Shown here in pieces: positions 1-12,130 of a stretch of DNA of 64,000 nt. Every line of letters starts with the position of its first letter. The stretch's first letter is position 1. Both the position numbers and the translations under genes were made by a program. Source of the DNA: Plantago ovata (lineage: Eukaryota; Streptophyta; Magnoliopsida; Lamiales; Plantaginaceae); contig CM051457.1 in the NCBI GenBank assembly GCA_028274465.1, positions 101,245,982-101,309,981 of the forward strand, read 5' to 3'. The notes under the pieces were generated by a model. That model saw only the letters and a list, made by a program, of their open reading frames with translations, had not been told where the DNA came from and made no database searches.

Positions 1-786
1 CTTTATTCCAATCACTCTTAAGTTATGTGGGATGCGGGACATTACAAACTACCCCCCTTAAAGCCTCGACGTCCTCGTCGAGCGCCTTAAGTGGTGGACG
101 TCCTCGTCGAGCGCCTTAAGTGGTGGGGGTGACAAACTGACAATAACCTTTACCAACCGTCCACCCGGTGCGGGCTTTGGGTTGGTCTAGGCTCTGATAC
201 CATTTGTAACGATCCGACCAATCCGGACGGCGTGGTTACTCCTGGACGGACCCACACACGTCCCCACAGTATGATATTGTCCGCTTTGGGCCTGAGCTCG
301 CACGGATTTGCTTTTGGAATCACCCAAAAGGCCTCATACCATGTGAGAGTGGTGGTCTAACATATATACCCTTTATTCCAATCACTCTTAAGTTATGTGG
401 GATGCGGGGCATTACAAACTACCCCCCTTAAAGCCTCGACGTCCTCGTCGAGCGCCTTAAGTGGTGGACGTCCTCGTCGAGCGCCTTAAGTGGTGGGGGT
501 GACAAACTGACAATAACCTTTACCAACCGTCCACCCGGTGCGGGCTTTGGGTTGGTCTAGGCTCTGATACCATTTGTAACGACCCGACCAATCCGGACGG
601 CGTGGTTACTCCTGGACGGACCCACACATGTCTCAACAGTATGATATTGTCCGCTTTGGGCCTGAGCCCGCACGGATTTGCTTTTGGAATCACCCAAAAG
701 GCCTCATACCATGTGAGAGTGGTGGTCTAACATATATACCCTTTATTCCACCCACTCATAAGCGATGTGGGATGCGTGGTATTACA
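1..786 (-). mobile_element. Tandem TRIM (miniature LTR retrotransposon), three LTRs
   Basis: The sequence repeats with an exact period of 370 bp. Read on the minus strand, each unit is a 212-bp LTR starting TGTAAT and ending GTTACA (LTRs 205-416 and 575-786, plus the tail of a third at 1-46), separated by 158-bp internal regions (47-204, 417-574). Directly inside each LTR end is a primer-binding site identical to the 3' end of plant initiator Met-tRNA (minus strand TGGTATCAGAGCC, at 190-202 and 560-572). The opposite border has a G-rich polypurine tract (minus strand AAGGGGGG). Each internal region contains a duplicated 29-bp motif (gacgtcctcgtcg...). There is no coding capacity, so the element must be mobilised in trans. 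The left end lies outside the window, so the target-site duplication cannot be checked. The last LTR (575-786) is the most diverged at its outer end. Confidence 0.85.
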
Positions 787-1653
787 GCACTCTTCTCTTA
801 GTTTGGTGCAACATATTGATTAATTTTAATTTTTAAATAATATCCAAGCAAAAATTTCAAAACGAAAGAGGAAAAAGTGTGCATTGTGCTAAAAAAGAAA
901 ACATGAATCTAGTTGTGAAAAAGAAAAAAGAATGTATGACTTTTATTGCATATTTGGTACTATAAAATTTTATTATCTTAATATTATTTAGGGGCCTCAC
1001 AAGAGGCCTTAGTTGAAAATTGGCACAGGGCCACCTAAATCATCAAGACGACCCTGCAATAAAGAATATATCTGATTATAATTTTTGAGTAATCAACAAA
1101 AAGCCAAAAGTACTTGTGTTTATTGATTAACTTAAAAATATCAAGAACTTCAACAAATTAAATACAATAATATACAACTCAAATTATTCTGGCAGTATGA
1201 ATGATTACAGAGTTGCAGCACTGAAACACAAACAAGTTTAATTGCCATGGGAATTTCGATACTTCACGCTACATGAATAGTAAAATTTAACCTTCATGCA
1301 ACTCTTGAAACCCACAAGTAGATGCAATTCCATGTTCATGCACTTGATGACTTACAATTACAAGTAGACAATGTTCATGCTAATTCGGGTGAAAAAATAC
1401 CCGGGGCAATCATCAATCAGAACCCTGAATCTACTCAAATACAGACAAAACTCTAGCCCACAGAATTAGCCCTGAATCGTCAGCTATTTCTCCCTTATTA
1501 TGTACTGAGAAGTGGTGTTGAAGTTAATACCACGAATACACATAAGGTTCGCATGCATTTCATGATGGCCTAGTTAATTAATTATCTCAACCATGCTTGC
1601 TCTGAAATGTCCTACTTACAACGAAGTCCTCAATTGCTGCATAAGATCTTGAG
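787..1653. other. AT-rich intergenic; duplicated NLR-downstream flank
   Basis: No coding region is supported. About 1180-1335 (fragments such as gattacagagttgcagcac and cttcatgcaactcttgaaac) is similar to 15,760-16,150, which lies downstream of NLR B. It is therefore probably a diverged copy of the 3' flank of the NLR duplication unit. The rest is AT-rich and unrecognised. Confidence 0.4.
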
Positions 1654-2882
1654 GAATTGGAGAATTTTAGTGAAACGAATGAAATTTGAATTCGTTTGAT
1701 GTATTGATCATATGGGCGCCCAACACGTTGGAAACAAGATTTCCATGATTGTGTATTTCCGTTTGTTGAAATGGATGTCACTAAAGCGTTAAGTCACTAA
1801 AATCCCGTGTGGTGAAAGGTGATTGATGTACATAGTGTGTTGATCGATACATGAATGAATTAAGTCGTTCAAATACAGTTGTATCCACTGTACTAAAATT
1901 CATGGGAAAGGCAAATGAGGTTTATAAAGATATATCCAAATTGCATTATTGGAGTGTTATTCATTTGTGTTTAAATGTGATTAATTACTCAAAATTATTA
2001 AGAAATTAAATACACAAGTTAAACAAAATGAATTCGTGAATTTGTGACCTTTCACAATGGTTTCCAATAAGAAAAGGTTGGTAAAAAGTCAAAAATAAAG
2101 GTTGGTAAAAAGTCAAAAATAGATTTCCAATAAGAAAAGGTTGGTAAAAATTCAAAAATAAAGGTTGGTAAAAAGTCAAAAATAAAGAGTTGTGTCACCT
2201 GGGTCTCGGACTCACAACCTTGCAACTATCAGGTGTGAGTTCCCTCCACCGGACCAACACATCTCTTGGGAAGTGTTTTGATGAAATTCAATTTTATCCA
2301 GTTAAGTCTGGCAGCGAGATTTTCCAACCTTTTGGCAGTTGATGAATGGTTGCAAACCATTCATTGCATCTTTTTGAAGTGTTTTCATACCACTTCATAG
2401 AAGCCTTTGAGAAGTATAAATATGAGAATATAGTTCATTTCCAAAAACACATCTAAAGCAATTGATACTTCTCTTCCTCACTTGCTTTCTCTTTTGCTCT
2501 CAATCATACTCAAAGTAAAAGTTCGTCAGATTCGACTATTGGAGTGATCCTTAGTCGTCTAAGAGTAGTTTTATCTTGGGAGACTATTGCCATAATTCCG
2601 TAAGCACCACGAGCGGGGCAATCTTGTCTTAAGGAGAGATAGTCAAACTATCGACTCTACTTGCCACCTTGTGTACTACTTGTTGTTGGTTACTCCTTGG
2701 ATGCTGCTGGAAGATTGGAGATTGGTGCAATCCATACGTGACTTGTTTCATTCTTGAAGTGTGCAAAGGAACGACTTTGTGGCCGCATCAATATTCAAGT
2801 ATATCATACTATTTTGTAAGATATTTCAATTGTTTGTATATTGTCATATATATACTTTGATTGTTATTGTACCTCTACCTTG
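1654..2882 (+). mobile_element. Solo LTR of the copia family also present at 49-57 kb
   Basis: This stretch aligns in reverse orientation with the LTRs at 49,139-50,283 and 56,118-56,892. Shared landmarks are the block around ttttagtgaaacgaatgaa near the start, the '...gacatccatttcaac' block (reverse complement), the stretch ccgtaagcaccacgagcggggc, and aggagagatagtcaaactatcgactc. It is more diverged than the other two copies and has only one copy of a 49-bp motif that is duplicated in them. No internal region follows, so it is a solo LTR. A short duplicated patch (aaggttggtaaaaagtcaaaaataa) lies at about 2075-2190. Both ends are approximate and no clear target-site duplication was found. Confidence 0.7.
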
Positions 2883-2889
2883 AAAAACA

Positions 2890-3036
2890 ATGAACTTTTT
2901 TTTTTAATAAGTAACATTACAAAGTAATAAACTATAAATAATCACACACTTGGCGAGAATTGAACCTATGACCTCTAGAGTCATGACACCTCAGTCTAAC
3001 CAATTGAGCTAGACCTCATTGGTGAAAATCTATGAA
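2890..3036 (-). mobile_element. tRNA-derived SINE with poly(A) tail and TSD
   Basis: On the minus strand the head reads as a tRNA-like sequence. It has an A-box region (TAGCTCAATTGGTTAGA) and a B box (GGTTCAATTCTC) about 35 bases further on. A non-tRNA body follows, then an A-run (a T-run on the plus strand at about 2890-2900). The word atgaactt occurs just outside both ends (beginning about 2890 and about 3036), as expected for a LINE-type target-site duplication. Length about 145 bp. The inserted site lies in the degenerate 'gaactgaactt' repeat region. SINEs use the RNA polymerase III boxes for transcription and LINE enzymes for insertion. Confidence 0.7.
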
Positions 3037-3330
3037 CTTATCTGAACTGAACTTAATAAATCTGAACTGAACTTAATAAATCTGAAATGAACAGAACTGA
3101 ACTTAATAAATCTTGAACTTAACTGAACTTAATTAATCTGAACTGAACTGAACCTATTTGAAATATAAATTTTAACTAAGGAAAACTGAACTGAATTTAA
3201 TTTATATGAACTGAACTGAACTTAATTATTCTGAACTGAACTAAACTTAATAAATCTGAACTAAACTAAACTTATATGAATTGGACTGAACTTAATAAAA
3301 TTGAAATTAAGGTGAAACGAACAGAGCCTT
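3037..3330. repeat. Degenerate tandem repeat of ctgaactgaacttaataaat type
   Basis: About 290 bases are built from imperfect copies of a ~20-bp motif (tctgaactgaacttaataaa) and its shortened forms. The motif recurs at irregular spacing, so this is cryptically simple sequence and not a classical satellite. No coding. Confidence 0.75.
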
Positions 3331-4520
3331 AACTGAACATAAAAATGTAAATATGGTCTCCACATGCCGATACACAATTTAACAACGACGAATTTAGGGG
3401 CATGAATTCGGTCCCCCAACTGATGTGTTCGTCGACTTGGATGATGATTGGATTAGCCCTTTTTTTACCGCTATTTTGGTCCCTCTTAACTTATAATTTT
3501 GGTCCCATTTACAGTTACACCTAATGAGACACATCATCAGCCGCACCATCAAATACGTATAAAAATATGCCGGGACTAGATTTGCATTTCTCGGTACGCT
3601 TTGGGACCAAAATGCGGGGACGTATAGCTATGGGACCAAAAATACAATTTTCGCTCAATAAGAGCAAACACTATTCTATATTGTAGCTAATGGAGTGTTT
3701 GGGAGAGGATTTTGAAGTGCAAATTTATATTACAAAATAAAAAATCTATTCTCCAAACCCTCTGCAAAAAATCAGGTAAATCACGTATTACTCTAGCAGT
3801 GGGTTATTTTGTGATTTCGTCTGAATTTGGAGGCTGTTTCGATGAAATGTCACTCACTTGCACACGATTTTGGTAGCTAGGCCATTTGAAAAATCTTACT
3901 AATTGGGGGGGGGGGGGGGGGGTACATCCGTACATGTGATACTCTCCGGGACACGATGGTAGGATGGTTGCAAAATAAACGGCTGGGTATTTTTGTACGA
4001 GAGACTGGAATCTAGAAGATTCTTGGGTTTCTCAAACTGAATTGTTTCGTGTGATTGTTTGGTATATTAGAAATCAGAAACCTTTGTGGTTCAAAATGAG
4101 ATTATGAAAACTATTGGCGTAAAGATAAAAAGACTTTGAGGACTACAAAGAAAGAAAAGAAAAGAGAATAGACGGGGAAGAAAAGAAGTGTTATTCTAGG
4201 GTCAGGTTCGCCCTCCCTGATATCAGGCAAACTGATCTAAGATCTATTGGTTTACAACATTTCGCCAATAAATATTTGACGATGGCCTTTCGCCTTATCC
4301 TCCGCCTTGTCGCCTTATTAATATTTTAATTAATAAATTATAATAAAAATATTAATATTTTATAAAATGTCAATTTTACCGTCCAAAAAATAAAAATTTT
4401 AATATTTTTTTTTAATTTCGATTTATTATTATTTTTTGGACAATTTTTTTTATTTTTTTTATTATATTAAATTTTTTATTAATGAATTTGAAAATATTTA
4501 ATCATAGTTACCAAAAATAT
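3331..4520. other. Non-coding stretch with inverted gggaccaaaa motifs and an 18-G run
   Basis: No gene seen. Two or more 'ttttggtccc' words near 3470-3515 face 'gggaccaaaa' words near 3600-3640, suggesting a degraded inverted-repeat element. An uninterrupted run of 18 G lies at 3905-3922. Around 4380-4490 the sequence is nearly pure A/T. Confidence 0.4.
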
Positions 4521-4523
4521 TCA

Positions 4524-4588
4524 AAGCTAGGATTTGAACCTAAGCCCTTTGGCTAAATAGCACAAGACTAAACCACCAGGGTACCAAT
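4524..4588 (-). mobile_element. tRNA-like SINE head (degraded)
   Basis: The minus strand shows an A-box-like TGGTTTAGTCTTG and, about 35 bases on, a B box GGTTCAAATCC, in the arrangement of a tRNA-derived SINE. An AT-rich body runs toward about 4330. No tail or target duplication could be fixed. It could also be a tRNA pseudogene. Confidence 0.45.
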
Positions 4589-4599
4589 TACTAATTTGT

Positions 4600-5760
4600 T
4601 CATTAATCGCTACTTTATACAGTATCATAATAGAAAATTAATAGTCAACCTAAATTTAAAATTAATTGAACACTCATTCACGTCTCTCTCTTGCTGCTGC
4701 TACCTCTCTCAGTCGACTTCTCAGAAAAAAAACAGTGACAGGTCGCTCATTCACGTCCATTTTCCATTCGCATTCCCATATAATTGACCTGTTACAAGTC
4801 ATGAATTAGAGTGGACAAATGAAGCTAAAAAGTGTTCATGGTCTTCCAAACACAAGATTATTCACAAATATAAATTATTTAATTTCTTTAATTTTATATA
4901 AATGGGTGTATCCTGTTAAAATTGATATGCCAAAATTCAATTTAGTCCATAAAGGATAAAAAATATATCGGTTAAATATCTAAACTTAACGCGGGATTTG
5001 TTCTGACAACATAATAATAAAGTTGACAACAAGATAATCGATTCCAAATTACCCAAATTAATATTGACACAAATTCATCAGATCAAAAATATATTTGAAC
5101 TGAATAAATCGAATCAAATTTAACCCGAAATTTGTTATGATAAAAAATAAATTGAATCAAATTTAATCCGAAATTATCCGAATTGAATTTGAGTGGGATA
5201 CAACCGTTCCTATTTAAATTTGGTTTGTATTCACCCAAACGAAAATAATCAGAATTGTGCATATAGATGACAAAAATGGCCAACAAATATTCACATATTT
5301 ATTTTATATGTCTAAATTTAAAATCGATTTAATAGATTATATTAGGGTTATTTTAAATGAGCTACATCTCTCTTAATTTTATTATCCGATCAGAATATTA
5401 TTCACAATATTAATATAAATGTCTATTAATTTTAATTGTATATATAGGTGTAACATTAATCCGACGACTCATCATAAATATATAGGTTACTAATCCAAGA
5501 GCCAATCCTACATAACAAGAATAAAATTGACCAAAAGAGAAACTGATTCGAAATTTATTTTCACAGAAATTCATTCGATCCCAATTATACTTGACCATAA
5601 TTCATTTCATCCGATAACCAAAATAAAATTTATTATGGAACTAGACGAATTGAGTTTGAGTTGGATTCAATAAATTTCACTCTAACTCACCCAGTAAATA
5701 ATGATCAATATTAAAAACATAGATGACTAAAAGACCAACATAAGGCAAGTAATGAAAAAA
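4600..5760. other. AT-rich intergenic with degenerate 'aatccgaa' motif
   Basis: No coding region supported. From about 5080 to 5700 the words ccgaaat, aatccga and cgaattga recur irregularly. The same vocabulary appears at 14,750-15,060. A purine-rich A/G run lies at 5755-5790. Confidence 0.4.
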
Positions 5761-5789
5761 AAAAAAAAGGAAAAAAAAAAAAAAGGAAG

Positions 5790-6440
5790 GCAAAGATGCG
5801 TGCTGAGGAAGACAGAGCCTACGACTGGCAAATATTATTGCGTCGACAGATTAAAGGCAAAGTTGTGAGAAGTAATCTGAATGTCGAAACTATTCAGCTT
5901 CAAGGTTTTATAGATTTGCCTTATTAATATTGGATTTGCATCCTTTTATTATGATGTTCATTGATGTTATTCTTATTATACAAGATTTAAAAAAAAAAAG
6001 TATGTGCAGATGCTGTTGAGACAGTCGGACGAGCAAGATTATCATGAATTCATGATGGTCAGCCTATTGCTGGTAATTAAACATCATTTCACAAACTGTA
6101 CTTGTAATGAAAAGATTTCTCATTTCATTACTTGTCCTTTATGTGTTTTGAAGAATTATTCAAGCAAACAAAGCACCGCGGTGAAAAACTGGAGGCTTCC
6201 GGCAAAAAGGTAATACCGAGTGACAGTGAAGATGATTGCAACACAATGGTTGGCAAGATGGTATACATGCCAAAATCAGGTAACTATAATATGGTGCTGG
6301 TTGTTTATGTTTAATAGCCAACACTTCTCTTACAGATTGCCATCATGTAGGTACAGTTCGCGCATGAAAACAAACTGAACAACCAGAAAAGACTTCAAAG
6401 AGAGGAAGAATTATCAAGTCAAAGAAATTAGACTAAATCT
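5790..6440 (+). other. Possible exon remnants, unrecognised
   Basis: A stretch at about 6132-6280 reads openly (ELFKQTKHRGEKLEASGKK...) and ends at a good donor (tcag|gtaact). A possible acceptor (cttacag) lies near 6337. The composition is more gene-like than its surroundings. I do not recognise the protein and cannot find a convincing start or a second long exon, so this may be a gene relic or chance. Confidence 0.2.
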
Positions 6441-7316
6441 CCATCTCAGAAAATGCACGGTACGTAACTTTCATAGCCCTTTGAGTATGCTGTATATGGA
6501 TATCATACTTATACACGTAATATTATGTGGTACATTTTGGTACATGTATGACTATGCCTAATGGTACTACGCCTAATTTCTGTGTCCTTTTGAACAGGAT
6601 TTCTATGTTTCTTTGGTGTTTGGACTTGTATTCCTTGCCAATGTATTTTTTTCCCAAGAGTAAATCATTCAATAAGCAGATCATATTAGATTTATAACCT
6701 GGACATTAACTATGTCATGCATGCACTTCCCTTGGAAATGAATTGTGTAAACTTATAAAAATGTGCATTACTGAAGCATAGACATCTGCCCCGACAAATT
6801 ACAGGGGCACTTTTCTAACACACCGTATGTAACACAATGCAACATACCTAGTAGAAATTAGATATCACAATTGAAAAAATGTATATATTGCTGGAAACAA
6901 TTGTGTGCAAATTTCTTATGAAATTAATTTGAAGTTTTGGTTCGTATAATGGCATAGTGCACTATGACAATGAGTTGATTAAGAATCAGCCTAGATCAGA
7001 CAACACCGAGAAATCAGCTGTTGATTACGAGCGAAGCAATTCATTGGTAAAAGAACTGACAGTTCTACAAACAATTGGCCATAAATTAAACACATAAGGA
7101 GATAAAACCAGAAGAGAAGGTTTTGCAACTTATTGTACCCCTGAGTCCTTGACCCTAGGCAAGCATTATAGAATACAAGCTATTTCAAATCTGTAAACTA
7201 AACTTACATTAAATGACACACAGAAGAAAAAAAACAATAACAGAACACTGAACTATTTTTAATCGGTGCAAATTTTTAGTTGGACTTACAAGTCATGGCC
7301 GCTTTGTCCTTCCTCC
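6441..7316. other. Intergenic, 3' flank of NLR A
   Basis: No coding region seen. Parts of 6930-7260 (for example agaagagaaggttttgcaa and the run cagcctaga...cagctgttga) resemble 16,740-17,250 downstream of NLR B, so this is the shared 3' flank of the duplicated NLR unit. Confidence 0.45.
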
Positions 7317-10300
7317 TTATGTAGATTTACATGCATAATCAGAATCATCACTGAAATGCAACATAACCATTATATTACTTTAGGAATGAAAATGAAACAA
7401 GAAAAAAAAGAAAAAAAAAAGGTGTTAGCAATTTCTTAAGTACAATAGATAAATATCACACGCATAACAAAATTGATCAAATACAAAGATGTAAGTACCT
7501 CAAATTCTCGGCCAAGGCGAAGTTGAATCCCATTGCCAAAGTCAAGTTGCTCCTGGCGAATGCTACTTGCTGAGTTGAAGACAGAGGCCTTGCAATAATC
7601 CAATTCGATTATTTCTAGTGTATCAATTCCCCCAAATTCAAGAGGAATCTCCTTCAGATATCGACACAAATCAATAACCAGGTGCTTTAGTTGAGGGAAG
7701 TGGGTTTCATCCGCTATCCAATTCTCCAAATTCAAATCCTCCAGCCATAGATATTGTAGGTTGCAGAATTCACCTTCAGAAGGCTCCCATGTTGGAGTTT
7801 CAAACTCAGAATATGCAAGTCGGAAAACTTGGAGATTTGGAAGTGCACCGATTGTGCCCATAAGTGTCCATGATAACTCCCTAGCAAAATCGATGGTCAA
7901 CTCTCGAAGGGTTTGTGGAAAAATGGGATTGAGATGGAAGCAACGCTTGATTTTGATGGTTTCCAGTATAGGGAAGCTGGTGAGATCAATTGAAATGTCA
8001 TGATCAAAATTGTCAATTCCTAAAATCTTTAAACATGGAAGTTTTCCAAGCAATTGGGAAACTATGGCCACAGATACATAAGATAGGCTCTGTATTGCTA
8101 AAAAGGTGAAGCTTGGGACAATGGTAAGTCGGCCTGGAAAGATATAATTCATCTTGAAGTGTCGTAGCTGTGGCAAATGAAATATTGCCATTGGGAAGTT
8201 CTGTTTTTCATCACCCCAGAACTGAAAGATAATGGTTTGTAAATTCTTGAGTACATCTATGCTTAACGGTAATGGCGACTGAGATTCGCTCCCACAAGAT
8301 AGGGCCAGATATTTCAAGTTAACTAACTCGAGTATCTCTTCTGGGAATCGATGGAGTTTGAGCGTAAGCAAGTCCAATACCCACAACCGTGTTAAGTGAA
8401 ACCCATTATGCTTAAGAAATATGCGCTCATCTATTGTACCAGTGACTTGAAATGAACGAGCTCCATTCCTTAGCTCCATAGAACCGTCACCAATGTTCCG
8501 AGAAGAAGTAACACAAATACGACGGAGACATAATGCATCTTCAGACTCTCCAAGTGTTTTGGCGAAAATGAACTTCTTCTCCTCAGCTTTCCTCAGGCAC
8601 AGATCTCTCAAGAGATCGTGAATTCCGTATGATTTCACTCTCCCACCAAATCTCCTCTCACGAACAAAAATAAGATTTCTATCAACTAGAGCCTTTAAGT
8701 ACGTCTCAGCAATTTCCTCGGGACTTTTACCTGTGATTGGATTCAAAAATCCCTCTGCAACCCACAACTTGATTAGTCTTGAAGCTTGAATCGCATGATC
8801 TTCTGGGAAAACACCCATGTAAAGTAAACAAGGCTTCAAATAATGTGGCAAATTGGCATAGCTCCAAGAAAATATGCCTGAGAATTGATCGTCTTCTTTC
8901 GCAATAAATGAACTTGTGTCATTTGCAACTTCTCCCATAAATCATTGATTTGATCAATCCGTGACATGAACCTACCAATCACCTGAATTGCAAGAGGTAG
9001 CCCTCCACAATTGTTACAAATTGTTCGTCCTAGTTCTTCCAATTCATTTGGGCACCTTTCACCACCATGCACAATTTTCTCAAAGAGCTCCCAACTATCA
9101 TCCTTGTTGAGAAGATGCATCTCATGTCTCTTGGGGTTAACATAATTAGCTACACCATTTTCCCTCGTTGTGAAAATGATCCTGCTATGCTCATTGTCAT
9201 TTGGAAAAAACATATGTACATCGTCCCACACCTTGGAACTCCATATGTCATCAAGTACAATCAAATATCTTCTATGGAATAACTCTTTGTGCAAAGTAAC
9301 TTTTAACTCTTCAGTTTTCTGTTCAAGGAAACTTTTAAGATCTCCTTTTATACAACCTAAAAGGCTAAGAATAACCTGTCGTGAATCATATTACTGTGAT
9401 ACCGTTGCCCATGCACAAATATCAAAATGGCATTTCTTGGATGAGTATTGATGGTAAAGTTTGCGAGCTAGAGTAGTCTTACCGATTCCCCCCATGCCTA
9501 CTATGGGGATGATTTCAAGTGCAGAAGATTCTGCAGTGAGTCGATCATTTAGTTCCATTAAAAACTTATCCATTCCAACCACCACATCATTGAAAGTCAG
9601 ATCATCACTCCTGCTAGAAAGGGCAGCAGGTGACATGTTTTCCGATTGCCGCCCATCCGCATCAGTAATCTTCAAAATTTCAGCAGCTGCAGTGTCAAAA
9701 ACGTGGATAATGTCACTCATGTCTGGTGGGGAAATCATAATGCTCGGACCACTTGAATTTGACAGAACAAGCTCCTGAGCTTCTTCAGCCGCCTCCCTGA
9801 TTATACCTTCCAGATCGAGTATTTCATCGTATAACCATGTTAAATCTTCATCCTCTGAAGTCTCTAGTATATCTTGGATTACTGGAGCAGAGGCAAGGAA
9901 GTTTCTCAAAAGAGAAGAAGTCTCAGAGAGGGATTGGATTTTTGGTATGTTTTCAGGATCAATAAACCGAGCATTAGTGCATGACTCGACGATGCCCTCT
10001 GCACTTCCGGCGGCGCCCCTGATTGCGTCTTACAACATCTGAAAGTTATCTTGGATTGGGGTAGATTCCTCAGCAAACTTTCTCAACAACGAGGCCTTTC
10101 CAAAGAGTGATAGAATTTGACGCTTATGATCAACAACGTTAATGTAGGAATCAAGTATGTCCTCAGCATTTTCTGCAGCATCACGGATTAGATCTTCCAA
10201 AGTCTCTATTCTAGTTTGGATCAGTGGAGTTGACTTGGCAAGAAACTCTCTCAGGAAACTAGCTTTTTCAAAGAGGGATTGGATTTGTGGTATCTTTTCA

Positions 10301-10386
10301 CTATCAAGAACCCAATCTTTATAGTATTGGTCAGGATGTAGGATTTGATCAAGGAGTTCAACAAGGGTTCCCAAGCAGAAGGCCAT
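7317..10386 (-). pseudogene. NLR A: R1-type CC-NB-ARC-LRR resistance gene, disrupted
   Basis: Intracellular immune receptor of the NLR class, non-functional as written. From the ATG at 10,386 it encodes an N-terminal helical region with three related ~55-residue units. NB-ARC follows with P-loop (VGMGGIGKTT), kinase-2 (YLIVLDDIW), GLPL (GGLPLAIQVIG), RNBS-D (CLLYMGVFPED) and an IHD form of the MHD motif (YGIHDLLRD), then leucine-rich repeats. Lesions visible: TAA at 10,030-10,032, where the paralogue has Glu; TAA at 9391-9393; a 1-base deletion near 8930. A donor at about 7490 and a short second exon at 7317-7350, which reads DDSDYACKST in the paralogues' phase, match genes B and D. Exon 1 is one base longer than in B before the donor, breaking the tail frame. 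Closest relative in the window is B. Confidence 0.85.
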
Positions 10387-10593
10387 GTTTGATTTGTGAA
10401 AGGATAGAAAAGATAAAAGAGCATTTGCAGTGTTTGTAAAAATATCTGTGATCGAGATAATGAAAGAATGATATTCAACGTAACTATGTTTGTGTACAGA
10501 ATGATTATGTGTGTACAGGAGTTTTCCACATACGACAAATAAATATAATACGGAATATGTGTAAGCACTACTAGTGCTTTGTTTAACTACCAC

Positions 10594-10911
10594 TAGTCTC
10601 GATTAATTCAACTTTGTCACGTGATACTTTTGCCTTCTCCCATGGACGAAATTTATTTAATTGGAATAGCTCATCCCAAAATTAATAACCAATTGGCTCT
10701 TCTTTAGTGAAGTGAAGAGACATAGTAGACGCAAATGGTAGACTTGAGTAATCTCCGTCCATTACTATTAGGTGTTTAGCATTTTGCTATTTTGCTATAG
10801 ATTACCTTTGTAAAGTTGGTGTTGGTGGGCTCATTCTTTCTGTTGTGCAAATCTTATGTACAACTTCTTGCATTTGTTGTATTTTTAATAAAATTTTGCC
10901 AATTCAAAGAA

Positions 10912-10974
<63 letters not shown>

Positions 10975-12130
10975 CCCTGGCGTTGTCTGGTGGCTGGTAA
11001 TGCTGAGTATGCGGTTGTTTATTATCTAAAAAATTTGATTGGAGTGGAAAAGAAACAAGAGAACATAAAAGATTAAGAATTTAATTAAGAAAAAGGTACC
11101 GGCTATTGTTGAATGACCTAGAAGTTCTCGCAATTGGATGTTGGTAAATGGTAATGAGTTCTTGCATGGTCATGTACAAGGAGTCAAGGAGTTTACATAA
11201 AACCTTACTAAATGACAACATGGTTTGTAATCTCACTAAAACTTTATATGGCCAAAAATTTATTCCTCAGTTTATGGCTAGCCAATTTATGAATGAAGGA
11301 TGATGAGTATAAGGCTGACTTGATGCCTAGTGACACACTGACTCTATACTAGGATAGCTGAAGAAATCTGAGAAGTGAGCATTTGGTTATTAACCAGCTA
11401 ACCTGTTATTGCTCTGGATTGCTGGTCCCTTGCTAAGCATTTGTTTGATTATGGATATGGATTTATCAACTGGTAATTGACAGCATCTTCTTCCGCAAGT
11501 TGAAATGCACAAAGCCATACCTAATTTCAATCCATAAGAAGAATACTTAAGACAGAAGAGAAAGGATCCGAATATGAGACTTTTCATTCATGTTTTTACC
11601 AACACAACACAACTAAACTAAACTAAAAAGAAAGAAATTAACAACTAACCAAGACTCTATTGTTACTGCTGCTTCAAATTGGTGGTAGCAAAGTTCATCC
11701 CTATTGAGTAATGACACTCTTGGTAAAGTACGCATTTGTTTCACTGTTAAGTCATTTTGGTTAAACAACAAGCTACCTAGTGTCATAGTGTGGATTGATC
11801 ATTACGTACACATTTACTATACATAAGGTCCTATATATTAATCATTAGTAATCTGTTAATCCCCATAATTACAGAGTAAAAAATACAGCCAGCCCTCAAA
11901 TCTACAGGGTCGTATGAAGGCATGCTACAAAACACCTCAACTAATTTGTTATGGATGATTGGATTCTTTTGAATAATATATCGATCGATCTCGAGCTTCT
12001 TTCAAGTGCATACACCCTAACCAAAACCCTAATTTGTTCTTGATTGGGGATTTCAGTGCTTCTGGTTGTCTTAAACCAACCAATCATTCCTATCTCCTCA
12101 TAGCTGCAATTTCTGTTTGTTCCATTTTGC
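10594..12130. other. 5' flank of NLR A, with (AAT)n
   Basis: No gene seen. The region 11,840-12,130 aligns with 20,990-21,300 upstream of NLR B (shared words such as aatctgttaatcccc, ccagccctcaaat, caatttctgtttgttcc), so it is the duplicated upstream flank. The intervening 10,980-11,840 has no counterpart that I can see. Confidence 0.45.
10907..10973. repeat. (AAT)n microsatellite
   Basis: About 22 uninterrupted aat units. The overlapping poly-Asn open frame is an artefact. Confidence 0.95.

Noticed and set aside
1..786. Interpretation as a simple satellite or a CRISPR-like array
   Set aside because: PBS, polypurine tract and TG...CA LTR ends explain the period; this is nuclear plant DNA.
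2952..3018. Functional tRNA gene
   Set aside because: No closed acceptor stem or consistent cloverleaf could be drawn; the A-tail and TSD point to a SINE.
4262..4330. Repeated cgcctt words as possible coding repeat
   Set aside because: Short, out of frame and in AT-rich sequence; no open frame.
10816..11076. Open frame with a long Asn run
   Set aside because: Produced by the (AAT)n tract; no start context, no conserved flanks.
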